From the NCBI GenBank assembly GCA_002070415.1, contig MWDF01000001.1:1-64000 (forward strand): a stretch of DNA of 64,000 bases, given 5' to 3'. Numbering within the stretch: position 1 is the first letter of the stretch; each line of letters opens with the position of its first letter. Below, one piece after another: positions 54,335-63,943 of this stretch. The notes under the pieces were generated by a model, which ran no database searches, had not been told where the DNA came from, and was given only the letters and a program-made list of their open reading frames with translations. The translations under genes and the position numbers were made by a program. The stretch comes from Firmicutes bacterium ADurb.Bin153 (GTDB taxonomy: Bacteria > Bacillota > DTU025 > MWDF01).

Positions 54335-54947
54335 TGCGCATTCCCTTCGCTATCCTCAATATCCTCTCCGCCCATGAATCCATCTCTGTCGGATCTCCCC
54401 GGGATATCACAGTAATACCCGCCCTGCGGTACATGTCATAGTCGCATACCTTGGCTTTCTGCGACTTTATCCTGTCCAATGCCTTCTGTTTGGTTAAGCC
54501 GTCCCTTAGTGCTATCCTATCAGCCATGTCCTCATCGTCGCAGATGACCGCCACCACGAGGTCGCAGAGCGCGTCAAGGCCTGCTTCGAAGAGCACCGCG
54601 GCATCGATCACGGCATAGTCTGGAGCTTCCGGACCCGTCTCCAATCCTTCCAGTAGATCCCTGATCCTCCCGTAGAACGCAGGATGCACGATAGCGTTCA
54701 GCAGCGTAAGGGCCTTTTCGTCAGAGAACACCCTCTCGCCCAGCTTTTTCCTGTCCAGCGCGCCTCCTTCAGTGAAATAGGAGGGGCCGAATGATTCCCG
54801 TACCTTATTCAATACAGGGCTTCCGGGTTGCATCAAGCCCGCGGCGATAAGGTCACCGTCCAGGACGTAAGCTCCGAGATTGCCCATGGCCCTAGCCAGG
54901 GTCGATTTCCCGGATCCGCTCCTGCCCGTTACACCGATTGTCTTCAT
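54327..54947 (-). CDS. coaE: Dephospho-CoA kinase
   Basis: CoaE catalyses the last step of CoA synthesis. The P-loop is GVTGRSGSGKSTLAR, followed by DGDLIA and the lid/CoA-binding DYAVIDAAVLFEAGLD region. It has 206 residues. In related genomes coaE follows polA directly; here two porin genes intervene. Confidence 0.95.
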   Translation of the reverse strand: MKTIGVTGRSGSGKSTLARAMGNLGAYVLDGDLIAAGLMQPGSPVLNKVRESFGPSYFTEGGALDRKKLGERVFSDEKALTLLNAIVHPAFYGRIRDLLEGLETGPEAPDYAVIDAAVLFEAGLDALCDLVVAVICDDEDMADRIALRDGLTKQKALDRIKSQKAKVCDYDMYRRAGITVISRGDPTEMDSWAERILRIAKGMRND

Positions 54948-55073
54948 TCTCTCCTCCGGACCCCAAGGGTTTATTCAATTCTTCCACAGGCGGCTTCCAT
55001 TTGCAAGTTCTATGCTGCAGCGTCTCTAAATCGGCCGGCTTACCTCCAGATATGCGAAAGCCGTATTTACCTG

Positions 55074-55100
55074 AAAAAGGAGGGGCCTTTGAGCCCCTCC
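55074..55100 (-). terminator. Terminator after porin 1
   Basis: The stem GGAGGGGC/GCCCCTCC with a 6-base loop is followed by TTTTT on the minus strand, 24 bases past the porin stop. Confidence 0.88.
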
Positions 55101-55124
55101 CGAGCGCATATCGATAGCACGGTG

Positions 55125-56903
55125 CTAGAAGTTCACGGTGTAGCTGACGCCGAACGTGTCCCAATACATCGGCTTCGTTACCTCAAAGTACTCACCCCAA
55201 GGATAGTTCAGCTCCTTGTTTCCGTCAGGTACCTTCTCAAGGCCGCTCTTTCCCCAATAAGCTGAGGCGGTTACGTCGTTGCTGAGCTTTATGTCGCCTT
55301 TAAGCTGGGCGAATACGTTATGGACCTTAGCGACGTCGCCCACTCCGTACATACGGTAGGTGACCCTGCCTGTAAAAGAGGTCTCGCCCGAAGGCGAGTA
55401 CTGGAAGTATATACTGGCAATCGGCTCGAAACCCAAGTCGGCGCTCCCGTTGTTCCTGCTAATGAACAGGACGCCCCCCTTCCAGTTCTCGTTGATAGTC
55501 GAATCCAGCTTCACCATACCTATGGCTTCAGGCTCATGTACGTCGGGCGCGCTTGCAGGCGTCCCCTCGTTCCAAAGGTATCCCACCCTGCACGCTAACA
55601 AACTGGAGAAATCCATTACAGAGGGTATCTTGTCGAAGGTGTTGTCGTACTCCAAGTACAGGCCCGCTTCGGCATCGTTGGTGCCCTTCTGGTCGTACTC
55701 GCCGAAAGCCTCGAAATGGAAACCGAGGTAGTCATCATAATCTATATCGGCGTATACGCGGTCCTCGGCATAGTCCTCCTCGTCGATTATGTACTGGTAT
55801 ACGCCCTCCCAGTTGGACACGTATCCCAGATGGCTGCTTACCGTGTACTGCTTGTTCCTGAAGCTCGCCCTGAGCTCTGTGGTCCATCCCCATGCGATCT
55901 GGGGCGCAAGGTCCTTCCAGTTGAGCTTGGAATCGAACTTGAGTCCAAGGGTAAGGGCTCCGAACATCGCGCTTACGTCAAGGTTCGAGTTGTATCCTCC
56001 GAGCGGGGAATCGAAAGTAGAAGGAAACCATACTCCGTTCTGGAGCTTTACCTTTACCGGCCCGAACTTCCCCGAGACGTTGAACACCGCTTCTTGCAAT
56101 CCTCTCCGGTAGAAGGAGGTCGATTTCAGCAGATATCCATTGACCTGGGAAAGGCCCAGCTTATACGACATCTCGTCCAGTGTTACGGCCGTACCGAGCT
56201 TTATACCGGTAACGCCTGCGTAGGCGGCAAACGCCAGGAGGTCGTCAGTGCTCCAGAACAGCATCCCCGGATATACCGTGTAGTCCAGGTCGGCGAAATT
56301 GGCCAGCGCAAGCTTCATGTTGCCGCCCTTCGTGTTGATCGGGAAGGTTACAGCCATGGACAATCCCATGTTATAGCCCGTATCGCCTAGTCCGTTATAG
56401 GTCCAGCCGAAGTCGGATACCACTTTCACTACTTTAGGCAGATCATAGGTCAGCTCGGCCTCTATCATATACTTATCTATCGGAGTCGCACTGTCGTCAA
56501 GGATTAATGCCTGGGCGATATAACTGAGGTTGGGCGCTATCTTTCCCCACATCTTGCTGTACCTATTGGTGGTTATACCCGTAGTGAGCATACCGAACGT
56601 CTTCTCTATGGATGTCCATTTACTTACGCTGCTGAACATCAGGTTCAAGGGTTCTGTAGTGAATATCACCCACCAACCGTCAGCGATACCTATGCCGCTC
56701 GTCAATGTCAATGGCGCATAGGCAGTCAGCAGTCCCGCTTCGTCTAGATTAAGGTTCAAAGTAAGCTCGATCTTGTCTTGTCCAATACCGTTGGTATAGG
56801 AATACCCACCTGCAAACGTACCGGAAAATCTCAGGTTCGCCGCTGATGCAGGGACGGCCAACAACATGAAAGATATCATTGCCCATAATAACGTTCTTCT
56901 CAT
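55125..56903 (-). CDS. Outer-membrane beta-barrel protein (porin-like), copy 1
   Basis: The 592-residue protein has a signal peptide (MRRTLLWAMISFMLLAVPAS, cleaved near ASA-A) and a long series of alternating amphipathic strands rich in Tyr, Gly and Asp. The last residues, SYTVNF, end in Phe, the outer-membrane assembly signal. There is no SLH domain. ATG 56903 has GGAGG eight bases upstream. It is a paralogue of copy 2 (shared EAGLLTAYAPL, EAFGEYDQKGTN, VTYRMYGVGD, KVHNVFAQLKGDIK). Confidence 0.85.
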   Translation of the reverse strand: MRRTLLWAMISFMLLAVPASAANLRFSGTFAGGYSYTNGIGQDKIELTLNLNLDEAGLLTAYAPLTLTSGIGIADGWWVIFTTEPLNLMFSSVSKWTSIEKTFGMLTTGITTNRYSKMWGKIAPNLSYIAQALILDDSATPIDKYMIEAELTYDLPKVVKVVSDFGWTYNGLGDTGYNMGLSMAVTFPINTKGGNMKLALANFADLDYTVYPGMLFWSTDDLLAFAAYAGVTGIKLGTAVTLDEMSYKLGLSQVNGYLLKSTSFYRRGLQEAVFNVSGKFGPVKVKLQNGVWFPSTFDSPLGGYNSNLDVSAMFGALTLGLKFDSKLNWKDLAPQIAWGWTTELRASFRNKQYTVSSHLGYVSNWEGVYQYIIDEEDYAEDRVYADIDYDDYLGFHFEAFGEYDQKGTNDAEAGLYLEYDNTFDKIPSVMDFSSLLACRVGYLWNEGTPASAPDVHEPEAIGMVKLDSTINENWKGGVLFISRNNGSADLGFEPIASIYFQYSPSGETSFTGRVTYRMYGVGDVAKVHNVFAQLKGDIKLSNDVTASAYWGKSGLEKVPDGNKELNYPWGEYFEVTKPMYWDTFGVSYTVNF

Positions 56904-57281
56904 GTGACTACCTCCACGTACGCGAGTGGTCAGCAATCAACCTGCGTTAAGGCTATCGGCCCTTTTGTATCCTCCCTACGTCCTTTTCCATTTTCATACA
57001 TGCCTTTTAGGAGTATACTACACCTATATTATATTACTGTATATTTCTATTTATTGAATTATTCGCTTTTAATGCTATTCTACCTTCTACCTCTCTTATT
57101 GATTCATGAAATAAAACTATCCTTGCCATGATAATCATGGTAAAGGTCTTTAAAGCTCTTTTCTTCATGCTAAATGTTGTTTTCCTGATATGGATAGCTA
57201 GAAAACGGATTGTCATGGTGTATACGGATCTACAACCGTTTCGCCTTGCTTAAAAGCATCTCATTCTGCAAGCGGAAAAGA
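56904..57281. other. AT-rich leader and promoter region of porin 1
   Basis: No gene is supported in this gap. The minus strand has a perfect -10 box TATAAT at 57028-57033 in an AT-rich context (57010-57140) without a good -35 box, which would give a leader of about 115 bases for porin 1. Confidence 0.4.
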
Positions 57282-57307
57282 AAAGGGCCCCCCGAAGGAG
57301 GCCCTTT
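57282..57307 (-). terminator. Terminator of porin 2 with UUCG tetraloop
   Basis: An 11-base stem (AAAGGGCCUCC with GGGGGCCCUUU as RNA) closes a UUCG tetraloop, followed by U-rich sequence. It is a very stable intrinsic terminator 16 bases past the stop. Confidence 0.9.
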
Positions 57308-57323
57308 CTGCTGGTTATCGTGA

Positions 57324-59177
57324 TTAGAACTTTACTGTGAAGCTGGCGCCGAAAGTATCCCAGTACATCGGGGATACCAATTCGAAATAGGCGCCCCAAG
57401 GCTTGCTGTAGTTCGACGAATCCGAGGAAGCGACCGACTTATATCCAGTCGAGCCCCAGTACACGGATGCAGTAGCGTTCGCGCTTACTTTTATATCGCC
57501 CTTGAGCTGTGCGAACACGTTATGTACTTTAGTAGTATCGACTATCCATGTAGAAGTGTCGCCTACGCCATACATGCGGTAGGTTACGGTTCCTGTTATG
57601 GTCACCATGTCGGTAGCCAGATACTTGGCGTATATGCTGGCTATGGGCTTGAAGCTGAGGTCTTCGCTCCTATTGTTCCTCGTGATGAAGAGCAGACCAC
57701 CGCTCCACTGACCGTTCACGGTCGTGTCGAGCTTCAGCATGCCGATTGCTTCAAATGCATGCGTATCAGGATCACTTGCCGGAACTCCCTCGTCCCAGTA
57801 GTAACCGAAGCGGCCAGCAACCAAGGTCTTGAGGTCTACTACGTAAGGTACGTTGGTGAATGCGTTCTCGTACTTGGCATAGAGACCAGCGTTGGCATAG
57901 TTGGTGCCCTTCTGGTCGTACTCCCCGAAAGCTTCGACGTGCAGTCCGAACGGGGCGTCGAAGTATAGGTCAGCGTATACTTTGTCAGCAGCGTAGTCAG
58001 CTTCGCTGATTACATACTGGCCGACGCCTTCCCAGTTGCTGTTGTAGCCGACGTCGCCGCCGACGGTGCCGAATGCGCCTTCGTACTCAGCCCTGAGCTC
58101 GGCTATCCAGCCCCACTCGATAGCGGGTGCGTAAGCTAGCCAGTTGAGCTTGGAGTCGAAGTTGAGTCCGACGGTCAGACCGCCGAAGCCGGCTTCTACG
58201 TCGAGGTTAGCGTTGTAGCCGCCGAGCGGAGTCGCGAAATTAGCAGGGAACCAAACAGCGTTCTTGAGGGCCACTGCTACAGGGCCGATCTCACTGGATA
58301 CGTTGAGGACAGTCTCCATGAGTTTCTTCGTGTAGAAGGAGCCGTAGAGAAGGCTGTCGTAGATGCCGGGCATACCGAACTTGTAGGACAGCTCGTCGAT
58401 CTTTATGGGACCGACCTGTGGTCCGGTTACACCAGCATACGCCGCGAACGCCCAGAGGTCGTCAGCGGTCCAGAACAACATCTCTGGATCCGGAGCTACG
58501 AGCATTTCGAGGTCTGCGAAGTTACCTACTGCTACCTTGAAGTCGCCGCCGATTACCGGTACCTTACCGGTGAGTGCAGTGGCGAGGCCCATTCCGTACG
58601 CTGCGTCCTTATAGAGCCAGCCGAAGTCGGAGGTGAGCTTGAGGCCGAGAGGCAGGGTCGCGCCCAGCTGTGCGGCTATTGCATAGTCACCTTCAACATC
58701 GTCAACGACTGCCTCAGCAGCGTATGAAAGGTTAGGAGTTACCTTACCCCATACTTTGCTGAACCTGTTGTCAGTATCCGAAAGGCCGCCGAAGAGCTTG
58801 AAGTTGTCACCTGCGGACGAGCTGGAGGCCTTCACGCCCAAAAGCTTGAAGGTGCCCTCGAGGCCTGCCCACTGGTATTCGCTGGCGCTCTCATAGTAGT
58901 TGTCGCTTATGATCACGTTCAACGGCTCGGTTGCGAACTTGGCATACCAACCCTTGTTTACGCCAATGCCGCCTACGAGGTTGAGGGGTGCATAAGCTGT
59001 CAGAAGCCCAGCTTCGTCGAAGCTGAGGTTGAGGGCGAGGCTGAGGCTGTCGGTGCCTGCGCCGTTCGAATACTTATAGCCGCCGGAGAAAGAGCCCGAC
59101 AGCTTGTAGTTTGCCGCTGCTGCCGGGATGGCGAGCAGGAGCATCGCTACTACTGCGAATGCGAATATCTTCTTCAT
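57324..59177 (-). CDS. Outer-membrane beta-barrel protein (porin-like), copy 2
   Basis: The 617-residue protein has a signal peptide MKKIFAFAVVAMLLLAIPAA (cleavage near AAA-N) and repeated beta strands through the whole length. It ends in GASFTVKF with terminal Phe. It closely matches copy 1 in the barrel and has extra loops near residues 100-150. It is probably a major outer-membrane porin: GC-rich optimal codons, a strong terminator and a long structured leader all suggest high expression. The ribosome binding site AGGGGGA precedes the ATG. Confidence 0.87.
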   Translation of the reverse strand: MKKIFAFAVVAMLLLAIPAAAANYKLSGSFSGGYKYSNGAGTDSLSLALNLSFDEAGLLTAYAPLNLVGGIGVNKGWYAKFATEPLNVIISDNYYESASEYQWAGLEGTFKLLGVKASSSSAGDNFKLFGGLSDTDNRFSKVWGKVTPNLSYAAEAVVDDVEGDYAIAAQLGATLPLGLKLTSDFGWLYKDAAYGMGLATALTGKVPVIGGDFKVAVGNFADLEMLVAPDPEMLFWTADDLWAFAAYAGVTGPQVGPIKIDELSYKFGMPGIYDSLLYGSFYTKKLMETVLNVSSEIGPVAVALKNAVWFPANFATPLGGYNANLDVEAGFGGLTVGLNFDSKLNWLAYAPAIEWGWIAELRAEYEGAFGTVGGDVGYNSNWEGVGQYVISEADYAADKVYADLYFDAPFGLHVEAFGEYDQKGTNYANAGLYAKYENAFTNVPYVVDLKTLVAGRFGYYWDEGVPASDPDTHAFEAIGMLKLDTTVNGQWSGGLLFITRNNRSEDLSFKPIASIYAKYLATDMVTITGTVTYRMYGVGDTSTWIVDTTKVHNVFAQLKGDIKVSANATASVYWGSTGYKSVASSDSSNYSKPWGAYFELVSPMYWDTFGASFTVKF

Positions 59178-59450
59178 TTGTTATCCCCCTATAAATAATT
59201 AGTCGAGGATTTCCGCCGTGCAGCGGTGCCGTATGGGGGATTCGCCTCAGGAGTTTCCTAGTTGCCTCACAAGGTCCATCCTTCAGATTGCACTTTACAC
59301 GGCTTCGCCGTACAGCACACATTGTGTGGCCTTACAGCAAGGCCCGATCCGGAAACCTGCGGGGGTGCACCTCCTTCCCTCTTTCCGTACCGGCTGAAAT
59401 ACATAAAACCGCTTTAGCAGCGCTTAAGCGGGATCATGCCGGGTTCTGCA
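59178..59450 (-). promoter_or_regulatory. Long hairpin-rich 5' leader of porin 2
   Basis: About 270 bases lie between the predicted transcription start and the porin 2 ATG. On the minus strand three hairpins follow one another: GGCCTT/AAGGCC (59328-59344), CACAC/GTGTG (59316-59328) and ACGGC-GAA-GCCGT (59299-59311). CCGCTT/AAGCGG lies upstream and CCGC/GCGG-type pairs lie nearer the start. I could not match it to a known riboswitch. It may control translation or stability of the abundant porin mRNA. Confidence 0.5.
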
Positions 59451-59456
59451 AGTGTA

Positions 59457-59486
59457 ATTCTACATCAATCGGCTCTATTCCTGCAA
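59457..59486 (-). promoter_or_regulatory. Promoter of porin 2
   Basis: The -35 box TTGCAG and the -10 box TAGAAT are 18 bases apart. TGATGTAGAATTA is shared with the Ugp-operon promoter at 30351-30380. Confidence 0.55.
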
Positions 59487-59612
59487 GTTCGTCGAAATTT
59501 CCGATAATTTATTCGAAAATCCGAATATGTCCCGGAAAAGAAACCAATGACCGTTACACACAGATTATAGTTAATCTACCACCTTGTTTGATACTTAGGC
59601 AATAGCCAGGCG

Positions 59613-62309
59613 CTATTTAGCATCCTTCCAGTTGGTGCTCGTGCCCGCGTCAGCGATCAAGGGTACTGCCAGCACGACCGCCTTCTCCATGACCTCCTTC
59701 ACGAGCGATGCCACATCGGCGGCTTCCTTCTCAGGCGCTTCGAGAACCAGCTCGTCGTGCACCTGCAGAATCAGCTTCGCGTCCTTGTGCCGCACCTTGA
59801 GCCTTTCTAGAAGCCTTATCATGGCTACCTTAATGATATCGGCGGCGCTTCCCTGGATGGGGGCGTTCATCACTATCCGCTCACCGAACTTCCTCATGTT
59901 GAAATTGCCGCTGTAGAGCTCCGGCACGGGCCTTCTCCTTCCCATCATCGTCGAGATGTAGCCGGCCTTCCTCGCGTCGGCAATGGCCCTTGCGAAGTAT
60001 TCCTTCACCCCGGTGTAGCGTGAGAAGTACTTGTCTATGTACTCCTTCGCCTCGGACTGGGCTATCCCGAGGGTCCTCGCCAGTCCGAACTCCGATTGCC
60101 CGTATATGAGGCCGAAGTTCACTGTCTTGGCCCTGTTCCTCATCTCCCGGCTGACAGCTTCCATCGGCACCCCGAAGACCTCCGATGCGGTCCTGGTATG
60201 CACGTCCTGACCCAGGTTGAAAGATTCCACGAGCACCGGGTCTCCGCTCAGGTGGGCCAGGAGCCTCAGCTCTATCTGTGAGTAGTCCGCGCTGATGATC
60301 AACTTGCCCTCATCCGCCTCGAAGGCGGACCTTATCTCCAGCCCTTCGGCGCTTCTGGCGGGTATGTTCTGCATGTTCGGGTCCGACGAGGACAACCTGC
60401 CCGTCACGGCAACAGTCTGGTTGAACGTTGTGTGTATCCTTCCGCCGTGCCTGCCAGACAGCTCCGGCAGCACGTCCACGTATGTGGACTTAAGCTTTGA
60501 GATGCCACGGTAGTCCAATATCCTCCCTACTATGGGACTGAGCGGCATCAGCCCCTCCAGCACGTCGGCGTCTGTCGAATACCCGGTCTTCGTCTTTTTC
60601 TCGGCAGGAAGCCCGAGCTTGTCGAAGAGCACGGTCGCCAGCTGCTTCGGTGAGCCTATGTTGAACTCCTCGCCCGCTATCTGGAATATCTCGCCTTCGA
60701 GGCTCTCAAGCCTTGCCGCCATGTCTTGCGATATCGACCTAAGCCGCAATACGTCCACCTTGACCCCGTTGAGCTCCATCTCGGCAAGCACTTCAACCAG
60801 GGGCATGTCTATCTCGGCAAGCAACCCGGCCATGCCTAGTTCTCCTAGCTCTTTTTCCATGAGCGTCTTCAGCTTCGGAATGTTGGCCGCCACCGCAAGC
60901 CGCTCCTCGTGCGGCCTGGATGCCCCGTCCATCGTCATCCTGAAGTACTTGAAGAGCAGATCGGACGGAGAATCGGTCCTCCCCAGCGGGTTTATAAGGA
61001 ACGTCGCGAGCATGGGGTCGAATGCGGACCTGAACCTGACGGCGCCGTACTTTCCAAGCATGACGGCCGTCGTCTTGATGTCCCACCCGTATTTTGCGAC
61101 CTTCCCGTCACTTAGCGCCGGGTCTAGTATGCCGGCCGCTTCCCTCAGGCTGAGCCCGTTTCCCCCGAGGAGGGAATCCTCCGCGTCGACGGGGAAATCG
61201 TACGCCTTCCCGTCTCCTGCGACGATGAGCCTTCTGGGCACAGCGGTCCAGCCCTTGCCCTCGGTTATAAGGTCGATGGAGATGAAGCCGGACTTGCAGG
61301 CTCTTGCGACGGCATCGAATAGCTCATCCTTGCCCTGGGCCTCCACTACCTCGTATTCCGCAAACTGTCCTTCCATGGGCTTGAATGAGGCCGCGGGCGG
61401 CATCGAACCGAAGAGCTCGGCTTGTGGGCTCTCCTTCTTGACGGCGGGCTTCCCGAGCTTGGAAAGCAGGCTCTTGAAGCCCTTCTGGGCCAGGAACTCC
61501 CTCAGAGGGGAATCGTCCTTCTCCTGCGGGGCGGCCTTGGGGTCGAATTCGATGGGCGCTTCCTTATCTATTACGGCCAGCTTCTTGCTCAGCAAGGCCT
61601 TGTCTGCGCCTTCCGCGAGGAGACCTGCCACCCTGTCCTGCTTCATGCCGTCCAACGCCGACAGGATGTTCTCCAGGCTGCCGTATTGCCTTATCAGCTT
61701 CGCGGCGGTCTTACCGCCTATTCCCTTCACTCCGGGTATGTTGTCGGATGCATCCCCCGTAAGTCCCTTGAGGTCCGGCACTAGATCGGGCGACACGCCG
61801 CATGCTTCTTCCACCTCGGCCGGTCCCATCATCTCGAACTCCGAGAGCCCCTTCTTCGTGATCATCAGGGTGACCTTATCGGATGCCAGCTGGTAGGAGT
61901 CCCTGTCGCTCGTCACTATCACGACATCCTTGCCGGCCTCCTCGAGCAGCCTTGCCATAGTACCTATGAGATCGTCCGCCTCGAAGCCCTTGAGCTCTAC
62001 CACGTCCGCGCCGAACGCCCGGCAGGCCTCCTTAATCACCGGCATCTGCTCCCTGAGGTCCTGGTCCATGGGCTTCCTGGTCGCCTTGTAGTCGGCGTAG
62101 TCCTCGTGCCTGAACACGGGGCCTGAGCTGTCGAAGGCGCAGACGAGCCTTTCGGGGCTCTCCTGGCCAATGAGCTTTATGAGCATGTTGCAGAAACCCA
62201 GCACGGCGTTGGTCGGCCTGCCCTCGGGATCGGTAAGCGTAGGCGGAAGCGCGTGATACGCCCTGTGAGCCAGGCTGTGCCCGTCCAGGATTATCGTCTT
62301 GCCGGCCAA
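59613..62309 (-). CDS. polA: DNA polymerase I
   Basis: The 898-residue family A polymerase has a 5'-3' exonuclease domain (ILDGHSLAHRAYHALP, AFDSSGPVFRHEDYADYKA in part, GVKGIGGKTAAKLI), a central 3'-5' exonuclease-like domain, and the polymerase domain (DYSQIELRLLAHLSGD, RNRAKTVNFGLIYGQS, LQVHDELVLEAP). In the central domain the DxE motif is not visible (ISIDLITEG), so proofreading is probably lost, as in Bacillus-type enzymes. TTG 62309 is chosen because the family start AGKTIILDGHSL begins there. Confidence 0.95.
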   Translation of the reverse strand: MAGKTIILDGHSLAHRAYHALPPTLTDPEGRPTNAVLGFCNMLIKLIGQESPERLVCAFDSSGPVFRHEDYADYKATRKPMDQDLREQMPVIKEACRAFGADVVELKGFEADDLIGTMARLLEEAGKDVVIVTSDRDSYQLASDKVTLMITKKGLSEFEMMGPAEVEEACGVSPDLVPDLKGLTGDASDNIPGVKGIGGKTAAKLIRQYGSLENILSALDGMKQDRVAGLLAEGADKALLSKKLAVIDKEAPIEFDPKAAPQEKDDSPLREFLAQKGFKSLLSKLGKPAVKKESPQAELFGSMPPAASFKPMEGQFAEYEVVEAQGKDELFDAVARACKSGFISIDLITEGKGWTAVPRRLIVAGDGKAYDFPVDAEDSLLGGNGLSLREAAGILDPALSDGKVAKYGWDIKTTAVMLGKYGAVRFRSAFDPMLATFLINPLGRTDSPSDLLFKYFRMTMDGASRPHEERLAVAANIPKLKTLMEKELGELGMAGLLAEIDMPLVEVLAEMELNGVKVDVLRLRSISQDMAARLESLEGEIFQIAGEEFNIGSPKQLATVLFDKLGLPAEKKTKTGYSTDADVLEGLMPLSPIVGRILDYRGISKLKSTYVDVLPELSGRHGGRIHTTFNQTVAVTGRLSSSDPNMQNIPARSAEGLEIRSAFEADEGKLIISADYSQIELRLLAHLSGDPVLVESFNLGQDVHTRTASEVFGVPMEAVSREMRNRAKTVNFGLIYGQSEFGLARTLGIAQSEAKEYIDKYFSRYTGVKEYFARAIADARKAGYISTMMGRRRPVPELYSGNFNMRKFGERIVMNAPIQGSAADIIKVAMIRLLERLKVRHKDAKLILQVHDELVLEAPEKEAADVASLVKEVMEKAVVLAVPLIADAGTSTNWKDAK

Positions 62310-62448
62310 TTCAACCACCACCCAAAGGAATTTTCGAATGAATGTCGGGAGAACGGGAACAATGACCGCCACTTTAGTAGTCATATAATATAGTCATCAA
62401 CTAAAGGATAACACAAAGGAAAAGTCAGAAAGACGGGAGATGTACCAT

Positions 62449-63837
62449 ATGAGAAGATGTATCAGGATACTTGCGGCAGCCGCGTTGGCCGCCTCGATCC
62501 TTTCGTTAGGAGCCGCCGCCGCGACCAAGGATCAGGTGAGCCTTACGGTCTACAATTCCGACCTGGCCCTTGTGCGCATAGAGAAGCAGATGGAGATACC
62601 GCTGGGCGAAGGGCAGGTCCTTTTCCCGTTCATCCCTTCGAGGATCCTCGCCAATACCGTGATGTTCGAGACCACCACCTCGCCCTCGAAGGTATGGGTG
62701 AAGGAGCAGAACTACGAATACGACCTCGTAAGCGAGGCGAAGCTCTTGCAGAAGTTCATAGACCAGAAGATCACCGTCGTTACCAAGGGCGGCCAGGTCT
62801 ACACCGGCTTCCTCATGAGCGGAAGCAACAGCCCCGTCATACTGTCCGAGAAGGAGTCCGGCAAGGGCGAGATATTCTCCGTACAGCTTAGCGACATACA
62901 ATCGATAAGGTATCCGAGCCTTCCCGAGGGGCTTATCACGAGGCCGACGCTAAGATGGACGACGGTGAACAACACGTTGTCGAAGAACCAGCAGGTAAAG
63001 GTGAGCTTCCTCACGGAGGGCATCTCGTGGAGCGCGGATTATGTGGCCCTTCTTGCGAAGGACGAGAAGAGCATGAAGCTTACGGGCTGGGTGACGCTTC
63101 AGAACCAGAGCGGGGTCACATATGAGGACGCCAAGCTCAAGCTGGTCGCCGGGGACGTGAACAGGGTGAGCGCGGCGAGGGACTATGAGATGATGGCGAA
63201 AGTATCGGCCATGCCCAGCGTCAGCGAGCAGTCCTTCCAGGAGAGGGGCCTGTTCGAGTACCACCTCTACGACCTGCAGTTCCCCACTACTGTGAAGGAC
63301 AACCAGACCAAGCAGATAGGGTTCATGGGCGCGTCCGAGGTGCCCGTCGAGAAGACCTACCTTTTCAACGGCAGGTATGATTCCGAAAACGTAGGCACCT
63401 ACATAGAGTTCAGGAACGACCAGAAGTCCGGGCTCGGCATCCCGCTGCCCGCAGGGATCGTAAGGGTCAACAAGCTAGACACGGACGGTTCGGAGCAGTT
63501 CATCGGCGAGGACAGCATAGGGCACACCCCCAAGGACGAAAAGGTCTCCTTGTTCCTGGGCAACGCATTCGACATCAAGGGGAGCTGGAGGCAGGATTCC
63601 TTCAGGGACATAACCAAGAGCATGCGCGAGGAGACCTACGTGATCGAGATAAGGAACCACAAGAACGAGGCGGTCAAGGTCAAGGTGCTGGAAACTCTCT
63701 CCTATTGGACCGCGTGGAGCATAACCGGTTCCACCGAGCAATTTAGCAAGTTGAATTCCACGACGATACAGTTCGAACCCCTCGTTCCCGCCAACGGCAC
63801 AGCTACGATAACCTATACCGTCCGCTACACAAGGTAA
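62449..63837 (+). CDS. Exported DUF4139-family protein
   Basis: The 462-residue protein has a signal peptide (MRRCIRILAAAALAASILSL, cleaved near AAA). The DUF4139 type is indicated by the N-terminal VYNSDLALVRIEKQMEIPLG and central ISWSADYVALL and LTGWVTLQNQSGVTYEDAKL segments, then the beta-rich C-terminus with YVIEIRNHKNEAVKVKVLE. The function of the family is unknown. ATG 62449 is preferred over 62440 because GGGAGA lies at a proper distance. It is divergent from polA. Confidence 0.85.
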   Translation: MRRCIRILAAAALAASILSLGAAAATKDQVSLTVYNSDLALVRIEKQMEIPLGEGQVLFPFIPSRILANTVMFETTTSPSKVWVKEQNYEYDLVSEAKLLQKFIDQKITVVTKGGQVYTGFLMSGSNSPVILSEKESGKGEIFSVQLSDIQSIRYPSLPEGLITRPTLRWTTVNNTLSKNQQVKVSFLTEGISWSADYVALLAKDEKSMKLTGWVTLQNQSGVTYEDAKLKLVAGDVNRVSAARDYEMMAKVSAMPSVSEQSFQERGLFEYHLYDLQFPTTVKDNQTKQIGFMGASEVPVEKTYLFNGRYDSENVGTYIEFRNDQKSGLGIPLPAGIVRVNKLDTDGSEQFIGEDSIGHTPKDEKVSLFLGNAFDIKGSWRQDSFRDITKSMREETYVIEIRNHKNEAVKVKVLETLSYWTAWSITGSTEQFSKLNSTTIQFEPLVPANGTATITYTVRYTR

Positions 63838-63909
63838 GGGGCATCGCCTGGAACGAGCCAGGATTAGCTTTTCAAGTCTTTCATCGTAGGCGAATAACGT
63901 TTATTATAG

Positions 63910-63943
63910 AACCGGACACATGACAACATGGGAGTCCGGTTCT
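63910..63943 (+). terminator. Terminator after the DUF4139 gene
   Basis: The nine-base stem GAACCGGAC/GTCCGGTTC is followed by TTGATTT on the plus strand, about 70 bases past the stop. Nothing else is seen to the window end. Confidence 0.7.

Noticed and set aside
57034-57216. A 60-codon minus-strand open frame between the porins
   Set aside because: It is in AT-rich intergenic sequence, without a ribosome binding site or recognisable content.
60532-61896. A 454-codon plus-strand open frame opposite polA
   Set aside because: polA is complete on the minus strand; the antisense frame shows no domain and is Ser-rich in the manner of the other shadows.
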